NCBI GenBank assembly: GCA_963725415.1
Contig: CAVRZY010000104.1
Location: forward strand, 1-64,000
Length of the DNA stretch: 64,000 bases
From: CAVRZY01 sp963725415
GTDB lineage: Bacteria > Acidobacteriota > Terriglobia > Bryobacterales > Bryobacteraceae
Reading direction: 5' to 3'
The number at the start of each line of letters is the position of its first letter. The stretch's first letter is position 1. Shown here in pieces: positions 25,292 through 34,717 of this stretch. A program made the position numbers and the translations under genes. The notes below the pieces were generated by a model. The model was not told the origin of the DNA. It ran no database searches and saw only the letters and a list, made by a program, of their open reading frames with translations.

Positions 25292-27783
25292 TCAGAAGTC
25301 CGGCGAGCGGGTGAAGACCTGAAACGGAGCCCAGTAGTAAGGCTTACGGTAGGGGCCCGGGGAGCGGAGCAGGGCCAGCTTGGCGGAGCGGAGCGCTTCG
25401 GCGACTCCACTGTTTTCACTAAGGCGGGCATACAGCCCGACCATCAACTGTGCGGTGGAACGGTCGTTGACGTCCCAGAGGCCGGCGACCACGTTGCGGG
25501 CTCCGGCCTGGAGGAACACCCAGGCGAACCCCACCAGCCCCTCGCCGGCGTAGAGTCTGGCGCCCGCCCCCCGGCAGGCCGAAATGGTAACCAGCCGGGC
25601 TTGCAAGGGGATGCCGACGACTTCGCGGGCGTACAGCTTGCAGACTTCGTCTTTCGGCGACAGGATCACGGCGGAGTCCAGGGGGCTTTCCCGATTGGCG
25701 GTGGCGTGGGCCGAGAAGTGAATCAGCGAGAATTGACCGGGATTGGCTTCCCGATAAGCCCCAGGATGGGCCGCGGCGCCCGTAATGGTCAGTTGCGGGG
25801 AGTGGGCGAACCGTCGCCGGATGCCCTCCAGTTCCCTCTCGACATCGGGCAGAGGGGGAAACTCGCTGCCCGGCGGAACGGGATTGCCGATCAACAGGAG
25901 CGAATCGGAGGCGCCGCGCCTGTCCTGGGCGCCCGTCGCCAGCATAGCCAGCGAAGGAACCACCGCAATCGTCACGTCCTCAAGCCAATAGTGCGGCCGC
26001 TCACCGGCTACGGGCAGCGTCTCCAGGTTCAACCCGTGCAAGCAGCCGTCGGGCGCCACAATGACCCGCGCGCCCGGGGGTATGAGTTTGGCCAGCGGGG
26101 CGAGCAGAAGTCCATAGAGCCGCCGGCCTGCGGGATTGCCGGTCTCGATCGGATCGCGCAGGCTTTGGATGGCCCCTCTGTAAGCCTCGACGATAGGCTT
26201 AAATTCCGCTTCGGGAGGCAGGACAAAAGACTCCACCCTTTGCGGCGTGACGACCCACAGGAACGAGCGGCGCGGGGCCAGCCAAAAGGACAGCAGGATC
26301 GCCTTCCTGGTTCTGGCGGCCTCCCGGTAGGAGGCAACGCCGGCCAACGGCAAGGAGGGCTGCTCCAGGCCAAGCTTCTGGGCCAGGAGCCTGGCCCGGC
26401 ACGATTCAGCGACCTCGAGCGCCCGTTCCCTCTGCCCCCGGCTCATCAGGAACTCGACGTAGTCTTGGTAGAAGCTAATCGCACTGGAGTGAAAGCTGAG
26501 CTTCCATTCATCCCGCACCAGGGCCGTCCGCGTCTTCTCGGCGCCGGAGAGCGCGCGTTGGAATTCCACTTCCGCCTTCCGCCACTGCCCGGTCTGGGCA
26601 TACAGGTTTCCCAGCCCGGCCCGCGCTTCCAGCCCAGCCACACTCTGCTGAGCATCTTGGGCTGCCGCAAGTACCTCTCGGTAGCCTTTCTCGGCGGCCG
26701 CGAAATCTCTCCGGACCATGGCGATTTGGGCCGACCCCAGCAAAGTCCAGACCTGAGCCTCTGGGATACCCACCTGCCGGCTGAGTGCCAGCGCCTCCTG
26801 ACTGTACTTCTCCGCCAAGCGCAAGTCGCCGGCATCAGCAGAGGTCTTGGCCAGGCTGTTCAGCCACTGGATGATCGAGTAGTTCTCCCCGAGGCGCCGG
26901 GACAGCTCCAGGGCCTTTTGAAAGCACGAGACGGCGGTTGGAAAGTCCCCTCGTTGGTAGTGGCTCTCACCGAGGTCTCCGAGCCAGATCTGCTGGCCGT
27001 AGGAATCGCCCACCTCACCGGCCACGGACTGGGCCCGAAGAGGAGCTCGACGGCCTTGTCGAAATCCCCCAGTTTGTGATAGCAAAGGCCGAGATTGCCA
27101 AGCGTGATCGCGATGAACTGACGGGCCCCGCTTTTTTCCGACAGAGCAAGGGTCCGCTCAAACCACAGGGCTGCCTCATCGTAGCGGGAACTGTGCAGCA
27201 GACTGAAGCCCAGGTTCCCGGAAGCGGCGGCCTCCAGGTAGAGGTCCCGCTGCTGGGTGGCCATGCGAAGCGCATTCCGGAAGCATAACTGGGCGGCAGT
27301 GATGTCGCCCAGCCGGGTGAGCGCGGTCCCCTTGCGCAACTCGATTTCCGCCAGCAGGACCGGGGATCCACATTCCGCAGCCAGGCGAGAGGCTTCCTCC
27401 AGCACTTTCCTGGCTTCCGCATACTCGGCCAGCAGGAACCTGGCATAGCCCTGGCTGAGGAGCCGGCGCGCCGCGAGCTCTCGAAAGTCAGGCCCCTCGG
27501 GCAGCTTTCCCTGGAGCAAGGGGAGCGCATCTTTGGCTTTCCCCTGGGCCAGCAGGACCTCGGCCTTCAGGATGCGGAATTGCCAGTGGTACTTCGACTG
27601 GGGGTGGTCGCGCCATTCTCCGTACCCCAGTTCAGCCTGGGCTAAGGCTTCCTTGAGATTGCCCAGGCGTATCTGGAGCCGCGCGTTCCGGTACGCCGCC
27701 TCCGGCGATGGACGCGCTGGATTGCCGCAGTTACTCCACAGAAGAAGGCCCGCCAGCGAGAGCAGGCCTAGCCAAAGCCTCAT
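25292..27783 (-). CDS. TPR-CHAT caspase-like protease (one frameshift)
   Basis: From the ATG at 27,783 the protein has a hydrophobic N-terminus (LLSLAGLLLWSNCG, possibly a lipoprotein signal) and TPR repeats over roughly 480 residues. A CHAT domain follows (clan CD cysteine peptidase, caspase-like fold). The catalytic pair is visible: His in HFSAHATAN (25,706-25,708) and Cys in TISACRGAG (25,574-25,576), followed by GLVGFAWVFLQAGARNVVAGLWDVND. A one-base deletion near 27,040 splits the frame in the TPRs (KAVELLF / LRAQSVAGEVGDS). Restored length is about 830 residues. It overlaps the upstream 237-residue gene by 4 bp and is last in an operon with an ECF sigma factor and its anti-sigma, suggesting signalling by regulated proteolysis. 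Confidence 0.88.
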
Positions 27784-28493
27784 GGATAGGGCTGTCCGTT
27801 GCTCTGGCCGCCTCCGATTTCAGGATCCCCCTCCTGGGGGCTGCCGAGTCGCAGCCGCAACATCGTCAGCTTCTGTAGACTCGGGGCAGCAATCCATTCA
27901 GCGAAATAGATGCGGCCGAAATTCTGCTGGTCATAATAGCCGTACTCGTAGGGATCGAAGTGCAGCCAGGGGTGGCGCCCCAGCGAGTAATGAATCGCTC
28001 CTCTGATTTCCGGGTACTCAGGATGGTTCTGGCGAAAGGTCTGATAGTCGGCCGCCTCGCGACCCAAAGCGTGGTCCAAGCTGACGTCAAAGCCTTGCCC
28101 GGCCACTATCAGGTTGACGAACCGGCTACCGTTGGTGTCAATGGTGACCTGATCGTTGCTGGTATCGTAGGCCAGGCTGAGCTGAAGGGTCACCTCATCG
28201 GCTCTGAGCACGTTGCCCACGTTCAGATTTCTGACGATGGAACTCACCAGAGTGGTGTAGACGCCCGGGGTGGCGCTCTGTTTTCCTTCGGCCGAGACCT
28301 CGGCGGAGTCAAAGCACAGCAGGAACTCGCCCGAAGCGGGGTCTGTCAGACGGTATGGGCCGGAGGTCGAGACCACCGTGCCTCCGGTTGATGGCAGCAC
28401 ACACACGGCCGGGGTCTGGACTTGCTGGTCAATAGGACTCCGAATCGGACCGCCGATGGCCATGGCGTAGGCTTGATAAATGAATCGCCCCAT
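27780..28493 (-). CDS. Unknown protein of the sigma/CHAT operon
   Basis: A 237-residue soluble protein with no recognised domain. It has no signal peptide or membrane helix, an N-terminal half rich in Ser/Thr/Val (beta-type), and a C-terminal half with clustered aromatic residues (HPWLHFDPYEYGYYDQQNFGRIYF). It starts 3 bp after the anti-sigma gene and overlaps the TPR-CHAT gene by 4 bp, so the three are translationally coupled. By analogy with known TPR-CHAT systems, where the protease has a dedicated partner substrate, this could be the substrate, an adaptor or a sensor. That is inference only. Confidence 0.8.
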   Translation of the reverse strand: MGRFIYQAYAMAIGGPIRSPIDQQVQTPAVCVLPSTGGTVVSTSGPYRLTDPASGEFLLCFDSAEVSAEGKQSATPGVYTTLVSSIVRNLNVGNVLRADEVTLQLSLAYDTSNDQVTIDTNGSRFVNLIVAGQGFDVSLDHALGREAADYQTFRQNHPEYPEIRGAIHYSLGRHPWLHFDPYEYGYYDQQNFGRIYFAEWIAAPSLQKLTMLRLRLGSPQEGDPEIGGGQSNGQPYP

Positions 28494-28496
28494 TGT

Positions 28497-29159
28497 TTAT
28501 CCTCCACGGAACTGGATAGTGAAGCGAAAGCGGCTGATCTCAACCGCCGCCTTCTCACCATGACCGCGAAGGAGTAGAGTGTAACGCCCGGGCCGAAGCT
28601 GGGAACTCGGAACCAGAATGTTGAGCGGGGCGCCCGCGGTAGCAGGCGCAGGGACCGGGACCGACATCGTGGGGCTTCCAGGCTGGCCCACGATCTCACA
28701 CAGGTAGCTGGGATAGCTCTGCTCCGGCGCAACATCCATGGATAGGCCCACGAACTGGGAGCCCCTGGGGATTTCAAGGACTTGGTCATCGCCGCGTGCC
28801 ACCGCTCGCAGAAAGACAGCCGGATAGGCCTGCGGCGCACGCAGGCGGGCCAGCTCGCTTCTCAGCCCAGGAATGAAGACCAGCAGCAGATAGCCGATGG
28901 GGGCCAGGAGCATGATGCCCGCGGCCGCGACCGGCAGGCGCCAGCCCAGCCAGCCAAACCGGCTCGCGGCGACCCGCGGCGCCTGTTCGGCCAACAGGGC
29001 CCGAGCGCTGGCCGTGAAAACGGCCCCCGCCCTGACCTCCTCGGCGCATTCCGGACAGCTAAAGTAGTGTTCCTCGAACGCATCCCGGTCCGAGTCGGAG
29101 AGTTCCCTGAGCAGGTACCTCTCGACGGCCTGAGTTCGCACCGCCTCTTCGTGAGTCAT
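28497..29159 (-). CDS. Zinc-finger transmembrane anti-sigma factor
   Basis: The 220-residue protein has an N-terminal anti-sigma zinc-binding domain: RYLLRELSDSDRDAFEEHYFSCPECAEEVRAG carries the His-x3-Cys-x2-Cys signature at about residues 30-37. One membrane helix follows (about 74-95, AAAGIMLLAPIGYLLLVFIPG), then an extracytoplasmic beta-rich domain of ~120 residues (RYTLLLRGHGE near the end). Such proteins hold an ECF sigma factor at the membrane until a signal releases it. The gene lies 59 bp downstream of the sigma gene. Confidence 0.88.
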   Translation of the reverse strand: MTHEEAVRTQAVERYLLRELSDSDRDAFEEHYFSCPECAEEVRAGAVFTASARALLAEQAPRVAASRFGWLGWRLPVAAAGIMLLAPIGYLLLVFIPGLRSELARLRAPQAYPAVFLRAVARGDDQVLEIPRGSQFVGLSMDVAPEQSYPSYLCEIVGQPGSPTMSVPVPAPATAGAPLNILVPSSQLRPGRYTLLLRGHGEKAAVEISRFRFTIQFRGG

Positions 29160-29218
29160 GGCGATTGCTTCACTACCTGTATAGTGAGATCCGGAGGCAT
29201 TCTGTTACACTTCCTGGT

Positions 29219-29812
29219 CTATTTTTGTTGGAGCGCTCCCGGGGGAACGGCTTTCCAGCGCTCGGCAAATCTCTTCCTCAACCGCAGCTTGGCACGGTGC
29301 AGCAGCACCCGCGCGTAAACCTCGTTCACCCCGAACTGCCGGCAGACTTCCGAGAGCTCTCTTTCTTCCAGAACCACCATGGTCAGCAGGGCCCGGTCTT
29401 TTTTGGAAAGCGCAGCTAGCATCCGTTGCACGTCTCGGCGGCACTCCACCGCGGGCAAGCCTCCCTCCGAGCCGCAGCGATTGCCTGCCGCATCGTGCAG
29501 GCCGGCCCGGATCAAGTTGAGGCGAGTTTCGTCGGACCGATACTCTGACAGGACGTGGTTGCAGACGGAGTTCACGAAAGCGCCCAGGCATCCCGCCTGT
29601 TCCAGGCCGCCCCTCTGGCGGAGCGCCTGCACCACCCGCAGCAAGGTCTCCTGCTGGATGTCTTCGATTAGATGCCGGCAGTGCAGCCGGGCGCGCAGTT
29701 TGATCAGCAGCAGTTCGCCGAAGTAGGCGGCAAAGTGCTCCTCGGCCGACGGGTCACCCTCCCGGAGGCGCCGAAGATACTCCTCGTCAAACTCGTACCG
29801 GTCCACTGACAC
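29219..29812 (-). CDS. ECF-family RNA polymerase sigma factor
   Basis: The 197-residue protein has region 2 at about residues 25-95 (IEDIQQETLLRVVQAL, the -10 recognition helix pattern, then CLGAFVNSVCNHVLSEYRR-like). Region 4 is at about 125-180 (LSKKDRALLTMVVLEERELSEVCRQFGVNEVYARVLLHRAKLRLRKRF, helix-turn-helix for -35). The start is a GTG at 29,812; a second GTG six codons later is possible. It is the first gene of the operon sigma, anti-sigma, unknown, TPR-CHAT. A sigma70-type promoter upstream suggests basal housekeeping expression, with any autoregulation unproven. Confidence 0.9.
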   Translation of the reverse strand: MSVDRYEFDEEYLRRLREGDPSAEEHFAAYFGELLLIKLRARLHCRHLIEDIQQETLLRVVQALRQRGGLEQAGCLGAFVNSVCNHVLSEYRSDETRLNLIRAGLHDAAGNRCGSEGGLPAVECRRDVQRMLAALSKKDRALLTMVVLEERELSEVCRQFGVNEVYARVLLHRAKLRLRKRFAERWKAVPPGALQQK

Positions 29813-29847
29813 CTAGCACTCAGCCGAGCAAAGGAGATGAAGGGTGT

Positions 29848-29876
29848 AGTATATCCGCACCCGGGCAGATGTGCAA
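29848..29876 (-). promoter_or_regulatory. Sigma70-type promoter of the sigma/CHAT operon
   Basis: On the minus strand TTGCAC (29,871-29,876) and TATACT (29,848-29,853) are separated by 17 bp, a near-consensus pair placed 36 bp before the GTG start of the sigma gene. Confidence 0.55.
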
Positions 29877-29960
29877 TACCAACAAGGGGTTATTTCGGAT
29901 TAAAAAATATATGGAGTGAACGGGCTACCCTGGCCGGCCCCCAGTCTGTAAAATGCTAGA

Positions 29961-30914
29961 GTGACTCAGGCGGTCCATGCAGAACAAATCCGGGAAGCAG
30001 CCCAACGAATCGGCTTGATCGCTCAGCGCACGCCGGTGCTGACTTCGCGGAGCTTCAACAACGAAGCCGGCCTCAGCGCCTTCTTTAAGTGCGAGAATCT
30101 TCAGCGCGGTGGCGCGTTCAAGATCCGCGGCGCCTCCAATTTCATTTTCTCGATCCCGCCGGAGCGACTCCGCCGGGGCGTGGTCGCTTACTCCTCGGGC
30201 AACCACGCGCAGGCCGTCGCCATTGCGGCGCGGCATGTGGGTGTTGCGGCCACGCTGGTGATGCCGACCGACGCGCCGCGCTCGAAACTGGAAGCCACGC
30301 GCGCGCAGGGCGCCACGATCGTGACTTACGACCGGCTGCGAGAAAGCCGGGAGGCTATCGGGGCCAGGATCTCGGAGGAAAGCGGGGCCACGCTGGTGCC
30401 TCCCTTCGACCATCCGTGGACCATTGCCGGCCAGGGGACAACGGCACTGGAGTTCCTGGAACAGGCCCCGGATCTGGAGGCGCTGATCGCGCCCGTGGGG
30501 GGCGGAGGGTTGCTGTCCGGATGCGCGATTGCGGCCAAAAGCCTGCGCCCGCAAATCCGCATTTTCGGCGCCGAACCCGAGGACGCCAACGATACGTTTC
30601 TTTCTCTCCGCGCGGGCCGGCGGATCGAAATCCCGCCGCCCAAGACTCTGGCCGACGGCCTGCGCGCCACGCGCCCGGGTGAACTGACCTTCCCTATTCT
30701 CCAGGAACTGGTTGAGGGCATCGTGCTGGTGAGCGAGGAGGAGATCCGCAGTACGATCAAGTTCCTGCTGGCGCGCATGAAAATCCTGGTCGAGCCCAGC
30801 GGGGCCGTGCCCGCCGCCGCGGTCCTGTATCGCAAGCTTCCGCCCGGCCTGCGCTCTGTGGGGATCATCCTCTCCGGAGGAAACGTGGATTTCGAGGTTC
30901 TGCAAGCGCTCTAG
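29961..30914 (+). CDS. PLP-dependent threonine/serine dehydratase-like enzyme
   Basis: The 317-residue enzyme is of fold type II and probably deaminates L-threonine or L-serine to the 2-oxo acid, or racemises serine. Visible features are the PLP lysine in GGAFKIRGASN (Lys54), the SSGNHAQAVA substrate loop and the glycine-rich phosphate loop PVGGGGLLSGCA. The length matches the catabolic (TdcB/serine-racemase) branch and there is no C-terminal ACT domain. The start is a GTG; the ATG 8 bp earlier runs into a stop. It is transcribed divergently from the sigma/CHAT operon. Confidence 0.88.
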   Translation: MTQAVHAEQIREAAQRIGLIAQRTPVLTSRSFNNEAGLSAFFKCENLQRGGAFKIRGASNFIFSIPPERLRRGVVAYSSGNHAQAVAIAARHVGVAATLVMPTDAPRSKLEATRAQGATIVTYDRLRESREAIGARISEESGATLVPPFDHPWTIAGQGTTALEFLEQAPDLEALIAPVGGGGLLSGCAIAAKSLRPQIRIFGAEPEDANDTFLSLRAGRRIEIPPPKTLADGLRATRPGELTFPILQELVEGIVLVSEEEIRSTIKFLLARMKILVEPSGAVPAAAVLYRKLPPGLRSVGIILSGGNVDFEVLQAL

Positions 30915-31026
30915 CGTGCTGGTTGAACCCTGAACCGCAGAGACGCCGAGGCGCCGAAAATTAACGATTGGCGGAGACGCAGCCGGCTGCCGCACATCAA
31001 TCCTCAATGGCTCAATCGTCAATGAT

Positions 31027-31800
31027 TCAATTGTCGAGCTTTTGGCAGGCGAAATCCCAGACCTGAACGTTGCCCTTCCCCTCGGTGTACTCGATCACGG
31101 CGTATTCGCCAGGCGCCAGGGCTTTGGTGGGCCAGATCTTGTAGAGCCCGTCATCGACCTGCTGGCGGAAGACTTCGAGGTCCTCCTGCTCCTCGACGAT
31201 TTCTTTGGTGATCGGGATGATGGTCCATCTCTGCACGACTCGCAGGCCCTTCTTAGGCACCAAGTGGACGATGCCGAAACGTTCCTCCTTGGCCAGCCGG
31301 ATGTAGAACTCCGGCCGCTCGGTGGCGACGATATTCTGGGAGTGCTCGCCCTCGAGTTCGACCGTGGCCTTGCCGGAGACGATGGGGATGGGGGCGAGCA
31401 CCTTCAACAGGGAGCGTCCTTTGTTGGTGGCCACCTTGGACTCGGCCTGCTTGATGGCTCTGAGTTCCTCTCCGGCCAGCAGGTACACGCCGGCTTGCTG
31501 GGGAACGCTGGCCACTTCCCGGCGCTGCTGGCGCTCGAAGTTCTCCTCGGCTGCCAGTTGCTCGGCCTCTTTGCGCAAAGCCTCCTGGCGCTGCTGGTTT
31601 TCTGCTTCGGTACGCTTGAGATCCACCAGGGAGAGGGGAATCTCCTCCCACTCGCTGCGCTCGACACTGTAGTAGCGCACGCGGTCCGCGGCGACCTGGT
31701 ACTCGCGCACGACCTGATAGCTGCCGTCTTTCAAGTACAACTTGATGGCGGCGGACAGGCAAACCGCCAGCGACAGGAACAGCGTGAGAAACCGGAGCAT
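31027..31800 (-). CDS. Secreted acidobacterial protein of unknown function
   Basis: The 257-residue protein has a signal peptide (LTLFLSLAVCLSAAI), a short beta module that may bind a partner (LYLKDGSYQVVREYQVAADRVRYYSVERSEWEEIP), a charged coiled-coil (about residues 60-100, ENQQRQEALRKEAEQLAAEENFERQQRRE) and a C-terminal ~140-residue beta domain ending VQVWDFACQKLDN. The pattern is familiar from Solibacter-like genomes, but no function is known. The gene is alone on its strand. Confidence 0.75.
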   Translation of the reverse strand: MLRFLTLFLSLAVCLSAAIKLYLKDGSYQVVREYQVAADRVRYYSVERSEWEEIPLSLVDLKRTEAENQQRQEALRKEAEQLAAEENFERQQRREVASVPQQAGVYLLAGEELRAIKQAESKVATNKGRSLLKVLAPIPIVSGKATVELEGEHSQNIVATERPEFYIRLAKEERFGIVHLVPKKGLRVVQRWTIIPITKEIVEEQEDLEVFRQQVDDGLYKIWPTKALAPGEYAVIEYTEGKGNVQVWDFACQKLDN

Positions 31801-31820
31801 CTCCTGTTCCGATTGTACTG

Positions 31821-32028
31821 CTTAGCCCGGATTTCTCACCATCCCAGATCCTGACCGCACTGTTGACCTTGTAGCGCAGCCTCTTCAGGCTGCCGTCTCG
31901 GCACTCGTGCCGAGACGCGTTGTTCCGGTTCGGGAGAAGCACTGGCGTCCAGACGAGTCCGGACGCGGCAGGCTGAAGCCCGCGCCACACCCTCGCCGGA
32001 CTGGGATCTGGTGAGAAATCCGGCTTAG
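31821..32028. repeat. Nested palindromic repeat element
   Basis: The outer inverted arms, CTTAGCCCGGATTTCTCACC (31,821-31,840) and its near complement at 32,010-32,028, enclose an inner palindrome (31,870-31,989). The inner one has TGTAGCGC…/…GCGCCACA ends and TTCAGGCTGCCG / CGGCAGGCTGAA arms. The inner part shares ends and core with 2,133-2,231. The element overlaps the apparent 3' end of the aldolase gene on the minus strand. Confidence 0.75.
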
Positions 32029-32779
32029 AGCCCCTTCCGACTCCTGGCTTCTGAGGCCCGGGAGCTGGCCGGTGGCGGTATCCAGTGCCTCCTCCACCGA
32101 AATGCCCTGGTGCACCAGGCCATGAACGGCCCTTACTAGGGCAGCGCCGCCGGGTTGTGCCAGCACTCCCTGCCCCAGCACGAGTCCCTGGGCGGCCCCC
32201 TCAATGGCCTCGTTGACCAAAGCCAGCAGCTCGAGCGGGGCCAGCTCGAATTCGTCCAGGCGCGCCAGGAAGGGCCGCCCGGTGATGCGGGTGAAGCTAC
32301 GGTAGCTGGACGTGTTGGGAACGAAACAGGCTTGGATGACATCCGCGCCGTAATCGGCGCCCAGACGTGCCACCTCGAGCCAGTCCTCGCCGATGATTTC
32401 CGCGAAGACCGGCATGCCCACCCGGCGGGCGTCCTCGGTAATGCGGCCGAAGCGCTCCAGAGCCTCGGTCGGCCCGGGTCCGCCAATGACGATGCTCACC
32501 GAAACAGCTTCGGCGCCCAGTTCCATGGCTGCCTGGACGCTGACCAGTTGTTGAGCCCGGCGAATTCCTCCATCAATTCGAAGAATAACCGACAGTGCTG
32601 CGAGGCTCTTCCGCCACCAGCTCCAGCAGGCCCGGTGTCAGTACGATCGCGTCCACGCCGGTGCGCGCTAGCAGGCGCACCTTCCCCAGGGAATCCTCCA
32701 CGCAGGGATCGCAGTCCACGATCAGGGCGCGCCCGTTGGCAAAGATTCGCCGCAGGCGCAGCGACTTACCTAGAGTCAT
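31885..32779 (-). pseudogene. DhnA-type class I aldolase, frameshifted
   Basis: This belongs to the DeoC/LacD/DhnA aldolase family (fructose-bisphosphate or related aldol cleavage through a lysine Schiff base). The N-terminal part from the ATG at 32,779 reads GRALIVDCDP…LLARTGVDAIVLTPG. A one-base shift near 32,605 then moves to the frame LSVILRIDGGIRRAQQLVSVQAAMELGAEAVSVSIVIGG and on to VLGQGVLAQPGGAALVRAVHGLVHQGISVEEAL. Beyond about 32,035 the frame reads through the nested palindrome, so the true stop is unclear and the last ~50 residues are not authentic. It is divergent from the aldo/keto reductase, with 17 bp between the starts. Confidence 0.7.
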
Positions 32780-32796
32780 GTCACTATATTAATGAA

Positions 32797-33765
32797 ATGC
32801 GCTATCGAAAGCTTGGCAGAACCGGATTCGAAGTCAGCGAAATCGGATTTGGCGCCTGGGGAATCGGCGGCACGCAGTGGTTAGGCGGCAGCGATCAGGA
32901 ATCCCTGGCCACGCTGCGCCGCGCCATCGAACTGGGGCTGAACTTTATCGACACGGCCCTGGCTTACGGAGACGGCCACAGCGAAAAACTGGTGGGCAAA
33001 GTGGTCCGTGAGGCGGGGACAAGGATCTACGTCGCCACCAAGGCGCCCCCACAGAACCAGCTCTGGCCGGCGCGAGCTGGAATCGGCATCGAGCGTGTCT
33101 TCCCGCACAAGTACATCCTCGAATCGACCGAGCGGAGCTTGAAGAACCTGGGCCTGGAGGCCATCGATCTCCAGCAACTGCACGTCTGGAATCCGGAGTG
33201 GGTCGGACGCGAGGAATGGCGACGCGCTTTCGAGGATCTCCGGCGTTCCGGCAAGGTGCGGGCCGTCGGAGTTTCCATCAACGACCACCAGCCGGATTCG
33301 GCCCTGGAGCTGATCCGCACCGGCCTGGTGGATGCCGTCCAGGTGATCTACAACATTTTCGACCAGAGCCCGGAAAAAAACCTCTTCCCGCTGTGCCTGG
33401 AGCGCAACATTGGAGTGCTGGCCCGTGTTCCTCTGGACGAGGGGAGCCTTACGGGCGCCATCACCGAGCAAACGCGGTTCGAGCCGGGCGAGTTTCGCTC
33501 TTACTATTTCCGCGGTGATCGAAAGAAGCAGGTCGCCCAGAGAGTGGTCGTCTTGCAGAAGGATCTGGCGGGGGTGCCCGGGAGCCTGCCCGAAATCGCG
33601 TTGCGGTTCTGCCTTTCCCATCCTGCGGTCTCCGCGGTGATTCCGGGGATGAGGCGGGTGCACCACGCGGAAGCCAACACGGGTATTTCCGATCAGGGGC
33701 CGCTGGCGCCCGAGGTGCTGGCGGTTTTGAAAAAACATGCCTGGGATAAAAATTTTTACGGCTAG
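32797..33765 (+). CDS. Aldo/keto reductase family protein
   Basis: The 322-residue NAD(P)H-dependent oxidoreductase starts MRYRKLGRTGFEVSEIGFGAWGIGG, the classic family opening, which fixes the start; the same frame is open much further upstream. The catalytic tetrad elements are visible: Asp and Tyr in INFIDTALAYGDGHSE, Lys in IYVATKAPP and His in LQQLHVWNPEW. The cofactor region is IPGMRRVHHAEAN. The downstream BsuPI-domain gene overlaps its 3' end by 29 bp. The physiological substrate cannot be inferred. Confidence 0.9.
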   Translation: MRYRKLGRTGFEVSEIGFGAWGIGGTQWLGGSDQESLATLRRAIELGLNFIDTALAYGDGHSEKLVGKVVREAGTRIYVATKAPPQNQLWPARAGIGIERVFPHKYILESTERSLKNLGLEAIDLQQLHVWNPEWVGREEWRRAFEDLRRSGKVRAVGVSINDHQPDSALELIRTGLVDAVQVIYNIFDQSPEKNLFPLCLERNIGVLARVPLDEGSLTGAITEQTRFEPGEFRSYYFRGDRKKQVAQRVVVLQKDLAGVPGSLPEIALRFCLSHPAVSAVIPGMRRVHHAEANTGISDQGPLAPEVLAVLKKHAWDKNFYG

Positions 33766-34717
33766 TCTGTTGCTCTGCTGGGCCGCCTGGGCGGGCGGCT
33801 CCGACTACTTTCCGCTCCAGGTAGGCAATATCTGGATCTATCAGGGTGGCGGCAGCCGCGCCGAGTCCACGCTGATGCTGGAAATCACCAGAGCCGAGAT
33901 TTTCAGCGGCAAGGTCTACTTCTTGCTCCACGGCCTGCCTGACAGCGATTACTGGCTGCGGATGGACGAGAACGGCTCGCTGCTGGCCTATGACCCAAAC
34001 CGCAACGAGGAGAGACTCTGGTACGCCTTCGGCGCGCCGGTAGGCGAAGCCTACAACACCTACGTGCCGGGGAACTGCTGCGGGCGCGCCATGATTGCCT
34101 CGCGGAATGCCAGGTACAAAGGGCCTGTCGGGGAGTTTGAGACCGCGCTGGAGGTGCGCTATCTGGACGTCTTCCAGGTGGGCCTGGAGCGGGAACTGTT
34201 CCTGCCCTGGGTGGGGATGGTGTACCGCGCGCTGGCCACGGGCGGTCCCAGTCACGGCACCTATGATCTGGTCTACGCGCGCATGGGCGTGACCGTGATC
34301 ACGGGACCGGAACTCATGTTCAGCCTGGCGCTCGACCACTCCATCTACACCGCCAATCTGATGCCCCCGCTGGACCCGCAAACCAGTGTGCCGCTGATGA
34401 CGGCGCGACTGACGCTGCGGAACACGGCCGAGCCGATCCAGCTCACCTTCCCCTCGGGACAGAGCTACGACTTTGTCATCAAGAACGAGAAGGGAGACAT
34501 CCTGTATCGCTGGTCGGACGGCAAGGCCTTCACCATGGCGATCCGGGAAGAGACTTTCGGGCCGGGGGAGAAGGACTTCGTCATCCAGGTGCGGCTGGGA
34601 GGCAAAGACGGGAAACCCTTCCCCCAGGGAAAGTATATTGCCGAAGGCTGGCTGACCACCATGGGAGCAAAGGCGCACGCGGCCTCGGTGGGCTTCGAGA
34701 TGCGGTACATCTTTTAG
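33737..34717 (+). CDS. Secreted protein with C-terminal BsuPI-like domain
   Basis: The 326-residue protein has a signal peptide (SLLLCWAAWAGG), a ~180-residue unassigned N-terminal domain (YFPLQVGNIWIYQGGG, common in Acidobacteria) and a C-terminal BsuPI-like domain (about residues 210-326). Domain hallmarks are LTLRNTAEPIQLTFPSGQSYDF, DGKAFTMA and GKYIAEGWLTT, as in the Bacillus intracellular proteinase inhibitor (PF12690). It starts inside the end of the aldo/keto reductase gene. Its last ~105 codons and 45 bp of downstream sequence exist as partial copies at 37,716 and 46,598, so this is the parental full-length gene. Confidence 0.8.
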   Translation: MPGIKIFTASLLLCWAAWAGGSDYFPLQVGNIWIYQGGGSRAESTLMLEITRAEIFSGKVYFLLHGLPDSDYWLRMDENGSLLAYDPNRNEERLWYAFGAPVGEAYNTYVPGNCCGRAMIASRNARYKGPVGEFETALEVRYLDVFQVGLERELFLPWVGMVYRALATGGPSHGTYDLVYARMGVTVITGPELMFSLALDHSIYTANLMPPLDPQTSVPLMTARLTLRNTAEPIQLTFPSGQSYDFVIKNEKGDILYRWSDGKAFTMAIREETFGPGEKDFVIQVRLGGKDGKPFPQGKYIAEGWLTTMGAKAHAASVGFEMRYIF

